From positions 1-51,673 of the forward strand of contig JABHIW010000164.1 in the NCBI GenBank assembly GCA_018670825.1: 51,673 nt of DNA, in the 5' to 3' direction. Both the position numbers and the translations under genes were made by a program. The first letter of the stretch is position 1. Each line of letters starts with the position of its first letter. Origin of the DNA: Candidatus Scalindua sp. (GTDB lineage Bacteria > Planctomycetota > Brocadiia > Brocadiales > Scalinduaceae). This document shows, one piece after another, positions 31,868 through 41,024 of this stretch. Under the pieces are notes generated by a model, which did no database searches, was not told the origin of the DNA, and saw only the letters and a list, made by a program, of their open reading frames with translations.

Positions 31868-32920
31868 TTACAATGATCCCGGTATCATACCTGCTTTGAA
31901 TTGTTTTATCTGTTTGAAGGTTATACCTTCCGGCAAGCGAGTGCGTATATCAACGATGACCTGTGCAAGCTGCTTCATCGTTATGTTTTTCACTCCTCTT
32001 AGATCTGCACCGCGCAAATCCACACTGCGCAGGTCAGTCCCTGACAGGTTCGCTCCGGTCAGGTTCGTAGCCTGCAATTTTGCTTTCTGCATATCTGCTC
32101 CTGACAGGTTGGAGCCTTGCAGGCTTGCATTTGTCAAATCCACCCCTTGTAAGTTTGCCTGCATGAGATTTGCTCCCTGCAGGCTCGCGTTCTTCAGATT
32201 TGCCTTTTGCAAATCTGCCTTCAACAGGTTTGCATTACGTAAGTTTGCTGCTGATAAATTTGTATGTGATAAATTTGCACCTGTCAGATCCGCCTCCTTA
32301 AAGGATGACCACGGCATCTCCGCTCCTTCAAAATTCCCCCATCGCAATACCATTCCTTTCGCATCCGCCCCTTCCAACATTTTAACGCCCAAAGCTCTCT
32401 TCAGACTATCCTTGTTGTATTTGGGTATATCCCCGAATGTTATTCCATCCGGAAACTTTGTCTCTTTATCATATACGGTTGCTGTAATCTGCTTGAGAAT
32501 AAAATTTTGAACACCGGTCAGATCAGCTCCCCGAAAATCCACATCTTTCAGGTTTGCACCGGCAAGGTCTGCACCGCGTAAATCTGCCCCTTGCATGTTT
32601 GCTTTTCGAAGGTTTACACCCTTCAGATTCGCTCCCTGCAGGTTCGCCCGTGCCAAGTCAGCTTCCTGCAGATAGAGCCATCTCAAATCGAACCCAGACA
32701 TGTCCGCCCCTCTTAGCGATTTAACACCCAGCCTTCTCTTTAGCTTATCCTCGTCATATCCAATATCGTTTTCCTGTAGTGCTACTACCCGCCCTTTCAC
32801 AACAGCTTTATTATATAAAGTAGCTTCGCCAGCATCTGCGACGAACGAACCGAAAATCGTATACAAACCAATCCCAAAACTGATAATTAGTAAATTTTTT
32901 TTTGAACTGTTTTTTTTCAT
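31868..32920 (-). CDS. Exported pentapeptide-repeat protein with twin modules
   Basis: About 350 residues from ATG 32920 (GGTGAG lies 8 bases before it; a GTG at 32929 is less likely). The signal peptide ends near FVADAGEA. Two modules follow, each opening with LKRxLGVKxLxGAD, then A(D/N)LxG-type pentapeptides (ADLARANLQGANLKGVNL; ANLLKADLQKANLKNASL) and closing with KQ...D...(K/R)(F/L)P(D/E)GITF. Pentapeptide repeats fold into a right-handed quadrilateral beta-helix. The DNA-mimic role known for Qnr/MfpA is unlikely here because of the signal peptide. It is probably a periplasmic structural or binding protein. Confidence 0.85.
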   Translation of the reverse strand: MKKNSSKKNLLIISFGIGLYTIFGSFVADAGEATLYNKAVVKGRVVALQENDIGYDEDKLKRRLGVKSLRGADMSGFDLRWLYLQEADLARANLQGANLKGVNLRKANMQGADLRGADLAGANLKDVDFRGADLTGVQNFILKQITATVYDKETKFPDGITFGDIPKYNKDSLKRALGVKMLEGADAKGMVLRWGNFEGAEMPWSSFKEADLTGANLSHTNLSAANLRNANLLKADLQKANLKNASLQGANLMQANLQGVDLTNASLQGSNLSGADMQKAKLQATNLTGANLSGTDLRSVDLRGADLRGVKNITMKQLAQVIVDIRTRLPEGITFKQIKQFKAGMIPGSL

Positions 32921-32929
32921 GTTTAGCAC

Positions 32930-33697
32930 TCACCAAATAGTCAATAATACAGAGACACTGCATTGCTATAATTAAGAGGGCCACAAAGCCGTAAACCCTC
33001 AAGTAACTATGCTATCATAATCATTTACTTTTTACTTCAATTTTTTGCACATTTTCCGGGACTTTTTGACACTTTGGCAGAGTTATCTAGAGTTCCACTC
33101 TCTTAAATCTCGCATCCGCCTTATCGGTTTCAATTTCATAAGGCGCATGTAGAGAACACTGAAATAATCCTGGCTTCGTTAAGAAATGTTAATGAAAGCA
33201 ACACTTATGGATTTTAGCAAGAGACAACAAAAAGAAAATTATAATTTCGGCTAAGGTTCAAGGTGAAAGTGCCGATATATATAATGGCAGTATGCTCTTA
33301 TAACGTGCTTTAAATATGAATGTTAAGATAGTATGCATTTCAGGTGTTAACTGACTTACCGTGCAGTACAGAATATTGTAAGACGAAGGCACAATTATAA
33401 GGTGTTCTCATCATCAGGTGTCGCTTGATTATATATTTTTTCAACAAAATCTAGAGTCTTTAGATACGAGTATATCTCACTGACACCACAGTACTTAAAG
33501 GTATTAGCATTCATTTAAACCTAATTGTGTGACATAAAATTTGTTTAAATATTTCATTTTCTATCAATCAGAGGATAAAGGTTTAAGTATAACGTATTTA
33601 AGAAGTTCCTTTTGACAAGTTGTCTTTGATGTTAATTTTTTCACAAGAAAATTTCGCTGTCTGAATATGGATTTATAAAGAAAGAAATATAAATAAA
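32930..33697. other. Intergenic region between divergent genes
   Basis: 768 AT-rich bases between the pentapeptide gene and the first HD-GYP gene, read divergently, so both promoters should lie here. A TTGACA at 33612-33617 is a possible -35 for the HD-GYP gene, but the -10 (TTAATT-like) spacing is poor. No coding frame or local repeat copy was found. The stretch AATTTTAT...AAATAAAATG before 33698 is purine/T-rich. Confidence 0.4.
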
Positions 33698-34720
33698 ATG
33701 AAAGAATTTCTGCCTATTGACGAGGGCACCTTAGTAGAAGACACAGAAGTTGATTGTGATCTGTTTATAAAAAGCCATGTTAACGGTATACCTAGATATG
33801 TGTTGTTCTGTCATGGGGGTGAAATGTTTCGCGGTGATAGGCGAAGGCAATTAATAGAGGATAATATTAAGAAGCTTTATATTTATGCAAACAGCCATAA
33901 AACATTTAAGGATTATCAAGAGAAGAATTTGAAAAAAATCCTTACAGATAAAGGGAAAAGTTCAAACGAAAAATCTACTATTGTTTATAGCGTTGCAAAA
34001 AACTTGACTCAAGATCTATTGAATAATACAAAGTCAGGAGCTAAAGTAGAAAGGGTTACCGATTGGGTGGATACAACTGTTGATTATATTTTACGTGATG
34101 AAAAGTCGTTTTCAAATCTAATCAAGGTGACTGCTCATGACTACCAGACCTACACGCACTCCGTAAATCTATCTGTATTGGGTTTGCTCTTTGGGAAATA
34201 CCTTAATTTGGGATCAAATTGTCTTCGTTGCCTTGGAACGGGAATGCTATTGCATGACTTTGGAAAAATTCAAATACCAAAAAAAATTCTCAATAAACAC
34301 GGTAGTTTGACAAGTGATGAGTTTAAGGTAATCATAAAACATCCTGAAGCAGGTGTAACTCTTCTGACAGATGAGAATGGCATTTCAGAAGAATCCTTGC
34401 AAATTGTAGCTCAACATCATGAAAACTATGATGGAACTGGTTATCCTTCTGGAATTGGAGGTAATGATATCCACCTCTTTGCAAGAGTCACCAGAATTAT
34501 AGATACGTATGATGCACTCACTACAAACAGAATTTATAGAAATTCACTTAAACCATTTTCGGCCCTTGTAGAGATGAGGGAGACCATGGAAAACTGCCTG
34601 GATATTGAGTTGTTTAAAGAGTTTGTCTGCTTTTTAGGTGATGCAGATCCACGTAAAAGAACATATGAGAACTATGGGAATAGAGAGCCAGACCAGGAAG
34701 CAAATACAATTTATAATTAA
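33698..34720 (+). CDS. HD-GYP domain cyclic-di-GMP phosphodiesterase
   Basis: 340 residues. The N-terminal 130 residues form a domain of the DUF3391 kind (FLPIDEGTLVEDTEVDCDLF). The HD-GYP domain covers about 140-315: first histidine in YTHSVNLS, LLHDFGKIQIP and HHENYDGTGYPSGIGG, all residues needed for metal binding and c-di-GMP hydrolysis. It degrades c-di-GMP in the cytoplasm. It is the first gene of the signalling cluster, about 185 bases before the receiver-PAS kinase gene. No receiver domain is fused, so control may come through the N-terminal domain or partner proteins. Confidence 0.92.
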   Translation: MKEFLPIDEGTLVEDTEVDCDLFIKSHVNGIPRYVLFCHGGEMFRGDRRRQLIEDNIKKLYIYANSHKTFKDYQEKNLKKILTDKGKSSNEKSTIVYSVAKNLTQDLLNNTKSGAKVERVTDWVDTTVDYILRDEKSFSNLIKVTAHDYQTYTHSVNLSVLGLLFGKYLNLGSNCLRCLGTGMLLHDFGKIQIPKKILNKHGSLTSDEFKVIIKHPEAGVTLLTDENGISEESLQIVAQHHENYDGTGYPSGIGGNDIHLFARVTRIIDTYDALTTNRIYRNSLKPFSALVEMRETMENCLDIELFKEFVCFLGDADPRKRTYENYGNREPDQEANTIYN

Positions 34721-34905
34721 CCAGCATCTTGATAAACAACAAAATTGACAGTTGTCAGAGTTTTGGTCGTACATAAATAATGAGCAAAATATGCAAAGGG
34801 ATTTTGTGGCTTTCTGGTAAACGTTCAAGTTGCCTTTACGGTGAGATTAACTCTTTCCGTGCAGGACTTTTACGTAATAGATTTTCTTTAAGGATCAATT
34901 TCTAA

Positions 34906-36615
34906 ATGGTAATGAAAATTCTCGTAGTTGATGATAATAAAGAGAGTGTCAGATTATTGGAGCGTTGGCTTAAAAAGCACGATTATGAGGTTGTATCTGC
35001 TGCCAATGGCGCGGAAGCACTTGGGAAATTACATTCTGAAGAGTTTGACCTGATTATTTCCGACGTCCTGATGCCCGTAATGGATGGATTTCAGTTTTGT
35101 AAAAATGTAAATTTAGATGAGAAGCTGAGCTCTATCCCTTTTATTTTTTATACAGCTACTTATAAAGACAAGGAAGATAAAGAGCTTGCTTTAAGATCAG
35201 GTGCTGACAGATTCATTACAAAACCAACTGACATGTTTGAGTTTATGGGCATAATAGAGTCTATTTGTAAGGATAGAAATACGAATAGGCTCAACGCAAG
35301 GCCCAACAAACAGGTTTTGGGCGACAACGATGGATCTTCCAAACTCTACAATGAAATTTTGGTTAAGAAGCTTGAGCATAAGATGCTTCGTCTGGAAGAG
35401 AGTGAGGCAAAATACCGGCAGCTGCATGCTACATCTTTCGACGGAATTATTATTGCAGATGTCGAGGGTAGAATTACAGAGGTTAATAAAAGAGCTGAGC
35501 AGATTTTCGGGTTTGAGGCAGGAAAAATGATTGGACGTGAACTTGTCGAAATAATACCTGCACATTTCCGTAGAGATCATTGTACCGGTATGGAGAGGTT
35601 TCTTAAAACAGGCAAGTCAAAGATTCAGGGAAAAGTTCTTGAGCTTGAGGGGCTTCACAAGAGTGGCAGGGTTTTTCCTATAGAATTAACGGTCAACAGT
35701 TTTACCATTAACGGTGAAACCTATTCTACCGGGACTATCCGTGATATTACCGAGCGTAAGCAAATTGAGGATGAATTAGCAAGAGAACGAGATAATCTGG
35801 AAGAAACAGTGAATGTTCGAACCAGAGAATTAAGATTGTCACTACAAAAAGTTCAGGATGCCAGCCTTCTGCTGGAACAGGCAAACCATGTCAAAAATAA
35901 ATTTCTTTCATCAATGAGTCATGAACTTCGCACACCTCTTAATGCCGTACTGGGCTTTACCGATATGTTATACGGACAATATTTCGGTAAGCTGAATGAA
36001 AAGCAGATGGACTATGTAAAACAGGTAGATACCAGTGGTAAGCATTTGTTAGGCCTTATAAATAACCTGCTTGCTATAGTAAAAATTGACGCAGGAAAAA
36101 TGGAACTTGAACTTGAGAATTGTTCACCCATAGAACAGATAAATGCAATAGTATCAATGATGGATAGCCAGTTTAAAAGAAAAAAAATAACGGTTCAAAC
36201 ATTTGTCGATTCATCACTGGAAGTAATGATAGTTGATATACATAAATATAAACAGATTATGTACAATTTGCTATCTAATGCATTAAAATATACGCCAGAA
36301 GGTGGATGCGTTAATATCATGTGTACAGAAGAGGAAGGTACAGGTATAAGGGTAGAAATTAGTGATACAGGTATTGGTATTAAAGATGGAGAGAAAAATG
36401 AGCTGTTCTCAGGGTTTTTTCAGGCAGATTGGGTATATAACGATCAACTCGGAGGTACCGGGGCAGGGCTTACGTTGACACGCAGATTAGTAGAATTACA
36501 CGGCGGCAAGCTAGGCGTTGAGAGTGAAGTTGGCAAGGGTAGTACCTTCTGGTTTACTTTGTCTTCGCAATGTGTCAGGAAAGAGAGTGAAAAGATAACA
36601 GCGTGTAATGATTAA
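34906..36615 (+). CDS. REC-PAS-HisKA-HATPase hybrid histidine kinase (cytoplasmic)
   Basis: 569 residues: receiver domain (1-120, phospho-acceptor D53 in LIISDVLMPVMDG), PAS domain (about 165-285, FDGIIIADVEGRITEVNKRA), coiled coil, HisKA with H339 in SSMSHELRTPLN, and HATPase_c with N and G boxes (NLLSNALKYTPEGG, DTGIGI, GGTGAGLTL). There is no membrane segment, so it senses a cytoplasmic signal or relays from other kinases. In the signature GGTGAGL the usual second Gly-Ile is Ala-Gly, a conservative change. It starts the group 34906-40258, which shares direction and short gaps. It likely phosphorylates the downstream receivers. Confidence 0.93.
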   Translation: MVMKILVVDDNKESVRLLERWLKKHDYEVVSAANGAEALGKLHSEEFDLIISDVLMPVMDGFQFCKNVNLDEKLSSIPFIFYTATYKDKEDKELALRSGADRFITKPTDMFEFMGIIESICKDRNTNRLNARPNKQVLGDNDGSSKLYNEILVKKLEHKMLRLEESEAKYRQLHATSFDGIIIADVEGRITEVNKRAEQIFGFEAGKMIGRELVEIIPAHFRRDHCTGMERFLKTGKSKIQGKVLELEGLHKSGRVFPIELTVNSFTINGETYSTGTIRDITERKQIEDELARERDNLEETVNVRTRELRLSLQKVQDASLLLEQANHVKNKFLSSMSHELRTPLNAVLGFTDMLYGQYFGKLNEKQMDYVKQVDTSGKHLLGLINNLLAIVKIDAGKMELELENCSPIEQINAIVSMMDSQFKRKKITVQTFVDSSLEVMIVDIHKYKQIMYNLLSNALKYTPEGGCVNIMCTEEEGTGIRVEISDTGIGIKDGEKNELFSGFFQADWVYNDQLGGTGAGLTLTRRLVELHGGKLGVESEVGKGSTFWFTLSSQCVRKESEKITACND

Positions 36616-36648
36616 TGAATACTCCGATTAATTTTAGGAAATAATGTG

Positions 36649-37059
36649 ATGAAACAAATGGGGAAATCTATGGAAGGCGAAAAGGCCAGTCAAGGGCGTC
36701 ATATCCTGGTAGTTGAGGATAACGAGGTCAATCTTAATATGATACTAGACATGCTGAGCATCCATAACCATAAAGTTACGGTTGCCAGGAATGGCATGGA
36801 AGCAATCGAATCAGCAAAGCGGCATAAGCCTGAATTGGTACTAATGGATATGCGTATGCCAGTAATGGGAGGCCTTGAGGCAACGGAGAAAATAAGGACA
36901 TTAACCGGATATTCCAGCATACCAATCATCGCACTGACAGCAAGTACTGGTACAGACGCTGAAGAGAGACAGATTAAAAAAGGCTGTACCGAACACCTTG
37001 CAAAACCTATACAGACAAAGGAATTATTTGAGGTACTTACGAAACATTTGGAAGCCTAG
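36649..37059 (+). CDS. Single-domain response regulator
   Basis: 136 residues with a CheY-like receiver and phospho-acceptor D67 in LVLMDMRMPVMGG. Acidic pocket E23-D24, T/S in LTAST and K in LAKP are all present. The usual MDG after the acceptor is MGG here. A GTG at 36646 gives one more residue, but AGGAA sits better before the ATG at 36649. There is no output domain, so it may shuttle phosphate or act by protein binding. It lies between two histidine kinase genes on the same strand with 33- and 16-base gaps. Confidence 0.92.
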   Translation: MKQMGKSMEGEKASQGRHILVVEDNEVNLNMILDMLSIHNHKVTVARNGMEAIESAKRHKPELVLMDMRMPVMGGLEATEKIRTLTGYSSIPIIALTASTGTDAEERQIKKGCTEHLAKPIQTKELFEVLTKHLEA

Positions 37060-37075
37060 TTTGTATTAATACTTC

Positions 37076-39085
37076 GTGGGAAAGCTATCTTTGAGTTTAT
37101 CAATAAAAAATAAATTACTTCTTTACTCGCTCTGTATTTCGCTCATACCGATTGCCATAATATCAACGGTATATTATATGAATGCAAAGAGTTACAAAAA
37201 GAAGGAGATACTGAATAGCTTAACGGCTATTGTCACATCAAAGAAGACGCACATCGAATCTTTTATTGATGCAAAAAGGGGTCGTATTGTTGACTTCGGT
37301 TCTGATGGTTTTATAAGAGATAATCTTGAAATGATTAATCAGAGGGACGGGCAGAGCGATGCAGTTTGCCGGCTTAATAATCACCTCAAGGTAAATAAAA
37401 AATCCCTGGATCAGTCTATTGTTGAAATAATGGTCGTTGACCTCAGAGGTGAAATTGTTGCTTCAACCTGTGGTTCTTTATTGGGGAAAAATATTTCCGG
37501 CGAGGATATATTCAGTGATGCCCTAACTAAAGATTACGGAAAAACATTTGTCAGCCGTTTTTACACTCTATCTGATATGGAAAACAAATGCATATTCATA
37601 TCCGCACCTCTTTACAGCAGGTCGGACAAAGAAAAATTGGGTATTATTATAAATGCCTATGACCTGAATGTTTTAGGTGGAATTATGGCTGATCATCCCG
37701 GGATGGGTGAGACAGGTGAGATAATTCTGGGACAACAGAGGGAGAACAAAGTGGTTTTCCTTAACTCTTTGCGGTATACGTCAAGTGCACCACTCAGTTT
37801 TGCTACTCCATTAAATAGTTCGGGAGTGGAGAACATGAAGCTGGCTCTTGAAGGAAAGAGTGGTACTATTAGGACCAGGGACTATAGAAATGTAAGTGTG
37901 GTATCAGCTTATCAATATATTCCTCAGTTAAATTGGGGTCTGGTTGCCAAAATTGATGAGTCAGAAGCCTTTGCTTCCTTAAAGATGATTGGTTTCGTTG
38001 CTTTCTGTACAGCGGGTCTTAGTTCTGTCATCGTAATCATTTTTGGAATTCTTTTTACTATGTCTGTTTCTAAACCTATCAGTAAGTTGAAAGAGGCTGC
38101 TGATAGATTCAGGAGTGGAAACCTTCAACACAGGATTGAAACAATTTGTGGAGATGAATTGGGTGATTTAGCAGAAAGTTTCAATATTATGGCACATGAT
38201 CTTTGCGAAGAAACGGGCAAATTGAATGAATCGCTTCTGAAACATGAGGAAATAAACCTACAGCTGAAACAGGCCAATAAGGCAAAAACCAGGTTTTTAT
38301 CATCAATGAGCCATGAACTTCGTACTCCCCTCAATGGCATCCTCGGTTTTTCAGATTTGTTGAGTGGGCAATTTTTTGGAGAGCTTAATGACAAACAGCT
38401 TACCTATGCCAACCAAATCAATGAAAGCGGCAAACATCTGCTGGATCTCATAAATGATATGCTTGATATAACAAAAATAGACTCCGGGAAAGTAGAGCTT
38501 GAGTTGGTAGATATTCCGATAGAGAAAGTTCTTCAGACTTCAGTTAATATGATAAATAAGCAATATATAATAGACGGCCTAATAAAGAAGAACAGAATAA
38601 CGACAAGGATTAATGTGGATCCTAAACTGAGCGTGATCAGGGCTGATGAGAGAAAGTTTAAACAGATAATGCTTAACCTGTTATCAAATGCAGTCAAGTA
38701 TTCACCCAATGGAAGCGAAGTATTAATAAATGTTATTAAAATAAAAAATTCATGTGTCAGGTTCGAAGTTAGTGATAGCGGCATTGGGATCGGGAAAGTC
38801 GCAATCGATAAGATATTTGATGAATTCCACCAAATAGACCGGGTACGTGATGAACAGCTTGGTGGTACTGGTATTGGCCTTGCCCTGACACGCCGATTAG
38901 TGGAGCTTCATGGAGGCGAGATCGGTGTTGAGAGCGAGATTGAGAAGGGCAGCACTTTCTGGTTTAACATACCTCTGACAGAGACGGGTATGCAGGAATC
39001 GAAAAACATGAAGAGGAATAAATTCATGACAAGTAATGTTTGTGATGAACAGGTTGTCCTTACTGTAGTGGATGGCAGTAAATAA
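37076..39085 (+). CDS. Membrane histidine kinase with extracytoplasmic dCACHE-like sensor and HAMP
   Basis: 669 residues from a GTG at 37076 (no strong ribosome-binding site; no better start upstream). TM1 is at about 12-32 (LLLYSLCISLIPIAIISTVY). The extracytoplasmic sensor domain of about 270 residues has CACHE-like features. TM2 is at about 305-330, then HAMP, a HisKA domain with H413 in SSMSHELRTPLNGILG, and HATPase_c (NLLSNAVKYSPNGS, DSGIGIG, GGTGIGLAL). It senses a periplasmic ligand and autophosphorylates. The likely partner is one of the adjacent receivers (36649 or 39122). Confidence 0.93.
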   Translation: MGKLSLSLSIKNKLLLYSLCISLIPIAIISTVYYMNAKSYKKKEILNSLTAIVTSKKTHIESFIDAKRGRIVDFGSDGFIRDNLEMINQRDGQSDAVCRLNNHLKVNKKSLDQSIVEIMVVDLRGEIVASTCGSLLGKNISGEDIFSDALTKDYGKTFVSRFYTLSDMENKCIFISAPLYSRSDKEKLGIIINAYDLNVLGGIMADHPGMGETGEIILGQQRENKVVFLNSLRYTSSAPLSFATPLNSSGVENMKLALEGKSGTIRTRDYRNVSVVSAYQYIPQLNWGLVAKIDESEAFASLKMIGFVAFCTAGLSSVIVIIFGILFTMSVSKPISKLKEAADRFRSGNLQHRIETICGDELGDLAESFNIMAHDLCEETGKLNESLLKHEEINLQLKQANKAKTRFLSSMSHELRTPLNGILGFSDLLSGQFFGELNDKQLTYANQINESGKHLLDLINDMLDITKIDSGKVELELVDIPIEKVLQTSVNMINKQYIIDGLIKKNRITTRINVDPKLSVIRADERKFKQIMLNLLSNAVKYSPNGSEVLINVIKIKNSCVRFEVSDSGIGIGKVAIDKIFDEFHQIDRVRDEQLGGTGIGLALTRRLVELHGGEIGVESEIEKGSTFWFNIPLTETGMQESKNMKRNKFMTSNVCDEQVVLTVVDGSK

Positions 39086-39121
39086 TATATAATAATATGG
39101 CAGTTTTACTGGAATAGGGAA

Positions 39122-40258
39122 ATGATTAGTTCAAAAACCATGGTTAGAGAGACAGGATCAAGAAAAGCCACTATCCTTGTCGTGGATGACAACAGTGCCA
39201 ATCGACAAATCCTCAATGATCTGATTCTTATTATGGAACATGTTCCTGTTATGGCAGAAAACGGGCTTTATGCGTTGTCCACATTAGAGAAGCGGGACTG
39301 TGACCTTGTCCTGCTGGATATTTGCATGCCGGATATGGACGGCTACCAGGTGCTGGAATATATGAAGAACGATCCAAACTTACGTCAGATTCCTGTCATA
39401 ATGATATCAGCACTTGATGAAATGGATAGTGTAGTACGTTGTATCACAAGTGGGGCTGATGACTACATGGCCAAACCATTTAATCACACCCTTCTCAGGG
39501 CAAGAATTGAAGCATGTCTGTGGAAGAAACAGATGCGTGATAAAGAGAGTCAATACCAGAATCAGATTCAAGATTTTAACATTGAATTGCAGAACCGTGT
39601 CAGTAAACAGGTGTATGAGATTACTGCCGCACAACGGTCTACGATATTTGCAATGGCAAAACTTGCTGAGTCACGAGACCCTGAAACGGGTGAGCATCTG
39701 TTAAGGATAAGAGAATATGTAAAAACCATCTGTAACCAACTCAGCTTACATCCAAAATATTCAACTATTATAGATGATAATTATATAGAAAATACATGTG
39801 CCGCAAGTCCATTGCACGATATTGGTAAAGTTGGTATCCCAGACAGTATACTTCTCAAGCCAGGTAAACTTACGGTAGAAGAATTTAGTGACATGAAGAC
39901 CCATACCAGCATTGGAGCAGAAACGCTTAGAGAAGTTAACCGTCTACATTCGGGAAACGACTTTGTACGAATAGGTATAGAAATTGCCGAAAGTCACCAT
40001 GAAAAATGGGATGGTACGGGATACCCATATGGACTTTCCGGAGAAAACATTCCTTTAGTCGGGCGAATCCTTGCATTACCAGATGTATACGATGCGCTGA
40101 CATCCAGCCGCTGTTACAAAGAAGCATTTTCTCATGATAGAAGCTTTGAAATTATTAAAGATGGCAGGGGGAAACACTTTGCACCTGATGTGGTGGATGC
40201 CTTTGTTTACGCTGAAAAAGATTTTGTCCGTATCAGAGAGCATTATCTTGATACGTAA
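39122..40258 (+). CDS. Receiver - HD-GYP phosphodiesterase (RpfG-like)
   Basis: 378 residues. The receiver at about 15-135 has acceptor D66 in VLLDICMPDMDGYQV and K in MAKPF. A coiled linker (150-180) leads to the HD-GYP domain (about 180-365), with H in ETGEHLLRIREY, HDIGKVGIPD and HHEKWDGTGYPYGLSG. Phosphorylation should switch c-di-GMP hydrolysis. AGGGAA lies right before the ATG. It is the last gene of the group that includes two kinases and a lone receiver, followed by two strong hairpins at 40430 and 40515. Same design as RpfG without the RpfC partner. Confidence 0.95.
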   Translation: MISSKTMVRETGSRKATILVVDDNSANRQILNDLILIMEHVPVMAENGLYALSTLEKRDCDLVLLDICMPDMDGYQVLEYMKNDPNLRQIPVIMISALDEMDSVVRCITSGADDYMAKPFNHTLLRARIEACLWKKQMRDKESQYQNQIQDFNIELQNRVSKQVYEITAAQRSTIFAMAKLAESRDPETGEHLLRIREYVKTICNQLSLHPKYSTIIDDNYIENTCAASPLHDIGKVGIPDSILLKPGKLTVEEFSDMKTHTSIGAETLREVNRLHSGNDFVRIGIEIAESHHEKWDGTGYPYGLSGENIPLVGRILALPDVYDALTSSRCYKEAFSHDRSFEIIKDGRGKHFAPDVVDAFVYAEKDFVRIREHYLDT

Positions 40259-40429
40259 CATCGTAGTATAAGAATTGTTATTTACAATCCTTTTCGCGTA
40301 AACGGTTTGGAAACATGTTTCTCATAAATAATTAATCTCAACTTCTCTGAAAAGTATATCTGTTGGACATCGAAGCAGATATCACTGAAATTTAATATCT
40401 CTTTTACTTACAAATTATTTTAAGCCTGG

Positions 40430-40468
40430 CAATATTGAGACACGGGTTTATCCCGTATCTCAATATTG
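40430..40468 (+). terminator. Hairpin after signalling operon
   Basis: CAATATTGAGACACGGG and CCCGTATCTCAATATTG pair over 17 bases with one mismatch and a 5-base loop. It is followed by AATAAATTC, without a strong T-run, so it is a likely transcript end or stabiliser for the 33.7-40.3 kb genes. Confidence 0.55.
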
Positions 40469-40514
40469 AATAAATTCAGGCAGTTTCAACGGTAAAAAAG
40501 CCAAGCTGAAATCC

Positions 40515-40568
40515 AAAAAAAACCAGTGTTTGCGTGCGCTTTGTGGGCGTACTCAACACTGGTTTTTT
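40515..40568 (+). terminator. Rho-independent terminator (bidirectional)
   Basis: AAAAAACCAGTGTTTG and CAACACTGGTTTTTT flank a 20-base loop with GCG/CGT pairing. The run of Ts on one side and As on the other would allow termination on both strands. Confidence 0.8.
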
Positions 40569-41024
40569 AGTTGATATATTATTTATTTTAACTAAGCTAT
40601 TGCTGTTATTCTTTTTCATTGGTGAATGGGAATAATGAACCGGAGAATATAAGTTGCCGCTTATGTCCTCCTTTTTTTATTTATAAAACCACAATAAACA
40701 AATTCAAAATAAAGTACAGAGGTGTTTCACCTACTTTTAAAACAAAAAAATTATACGGCATCCCATTAAGTAAGCCTGTTTGTCTCGCAATTTACTATCT
40801 ACCCAAATACTGTGACAAAGAACAATTACAATATTCTCTATTTTATTTAATCATTTATCTTACAGAACCAATAGTTGCACTTATTAGTTGAAGTTACGTT
40901 ACTTAAATTCAGGAATATATACAAACATACTTCTGCATATTATAGCTATCTGGATATTTTAAAATGTAACTTTATTTCCTCTTGGAAATATTAAATGATA
41001 AATTAAGTATGACGAAAGAATACT
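40569..41024. other. Intergenic region before the giant kinase, no gene accepted
   Basis: 456 AT-rich bases. A 90-codon frame at 40619-40891 lacks a ribosome-binding site and coding character, so I do not accept it. A stretch GTGTTTCACCTACTTTTAAA at about 40719 resembles GTATTTCACTTACTTTTAAG at about 45085, which flanks the same gene on the other side. Confidence 0.4.

Noticed and set aside
31812-32510. 232-codon frame on the plus strand opposite the pentapeptide gene
   Set aside because: It mirrors the repeated pentapeptide codons (R-F-A-P-C-R-type repeats) and has no domain; it is a shadow of the minus-strand gene.
40619-40891. 90-codon frame before the giant kinase
   Set aside because: No ribosome-binding site, no domain, AT-driven composition; it sits in an intergenic gap after two terminators.
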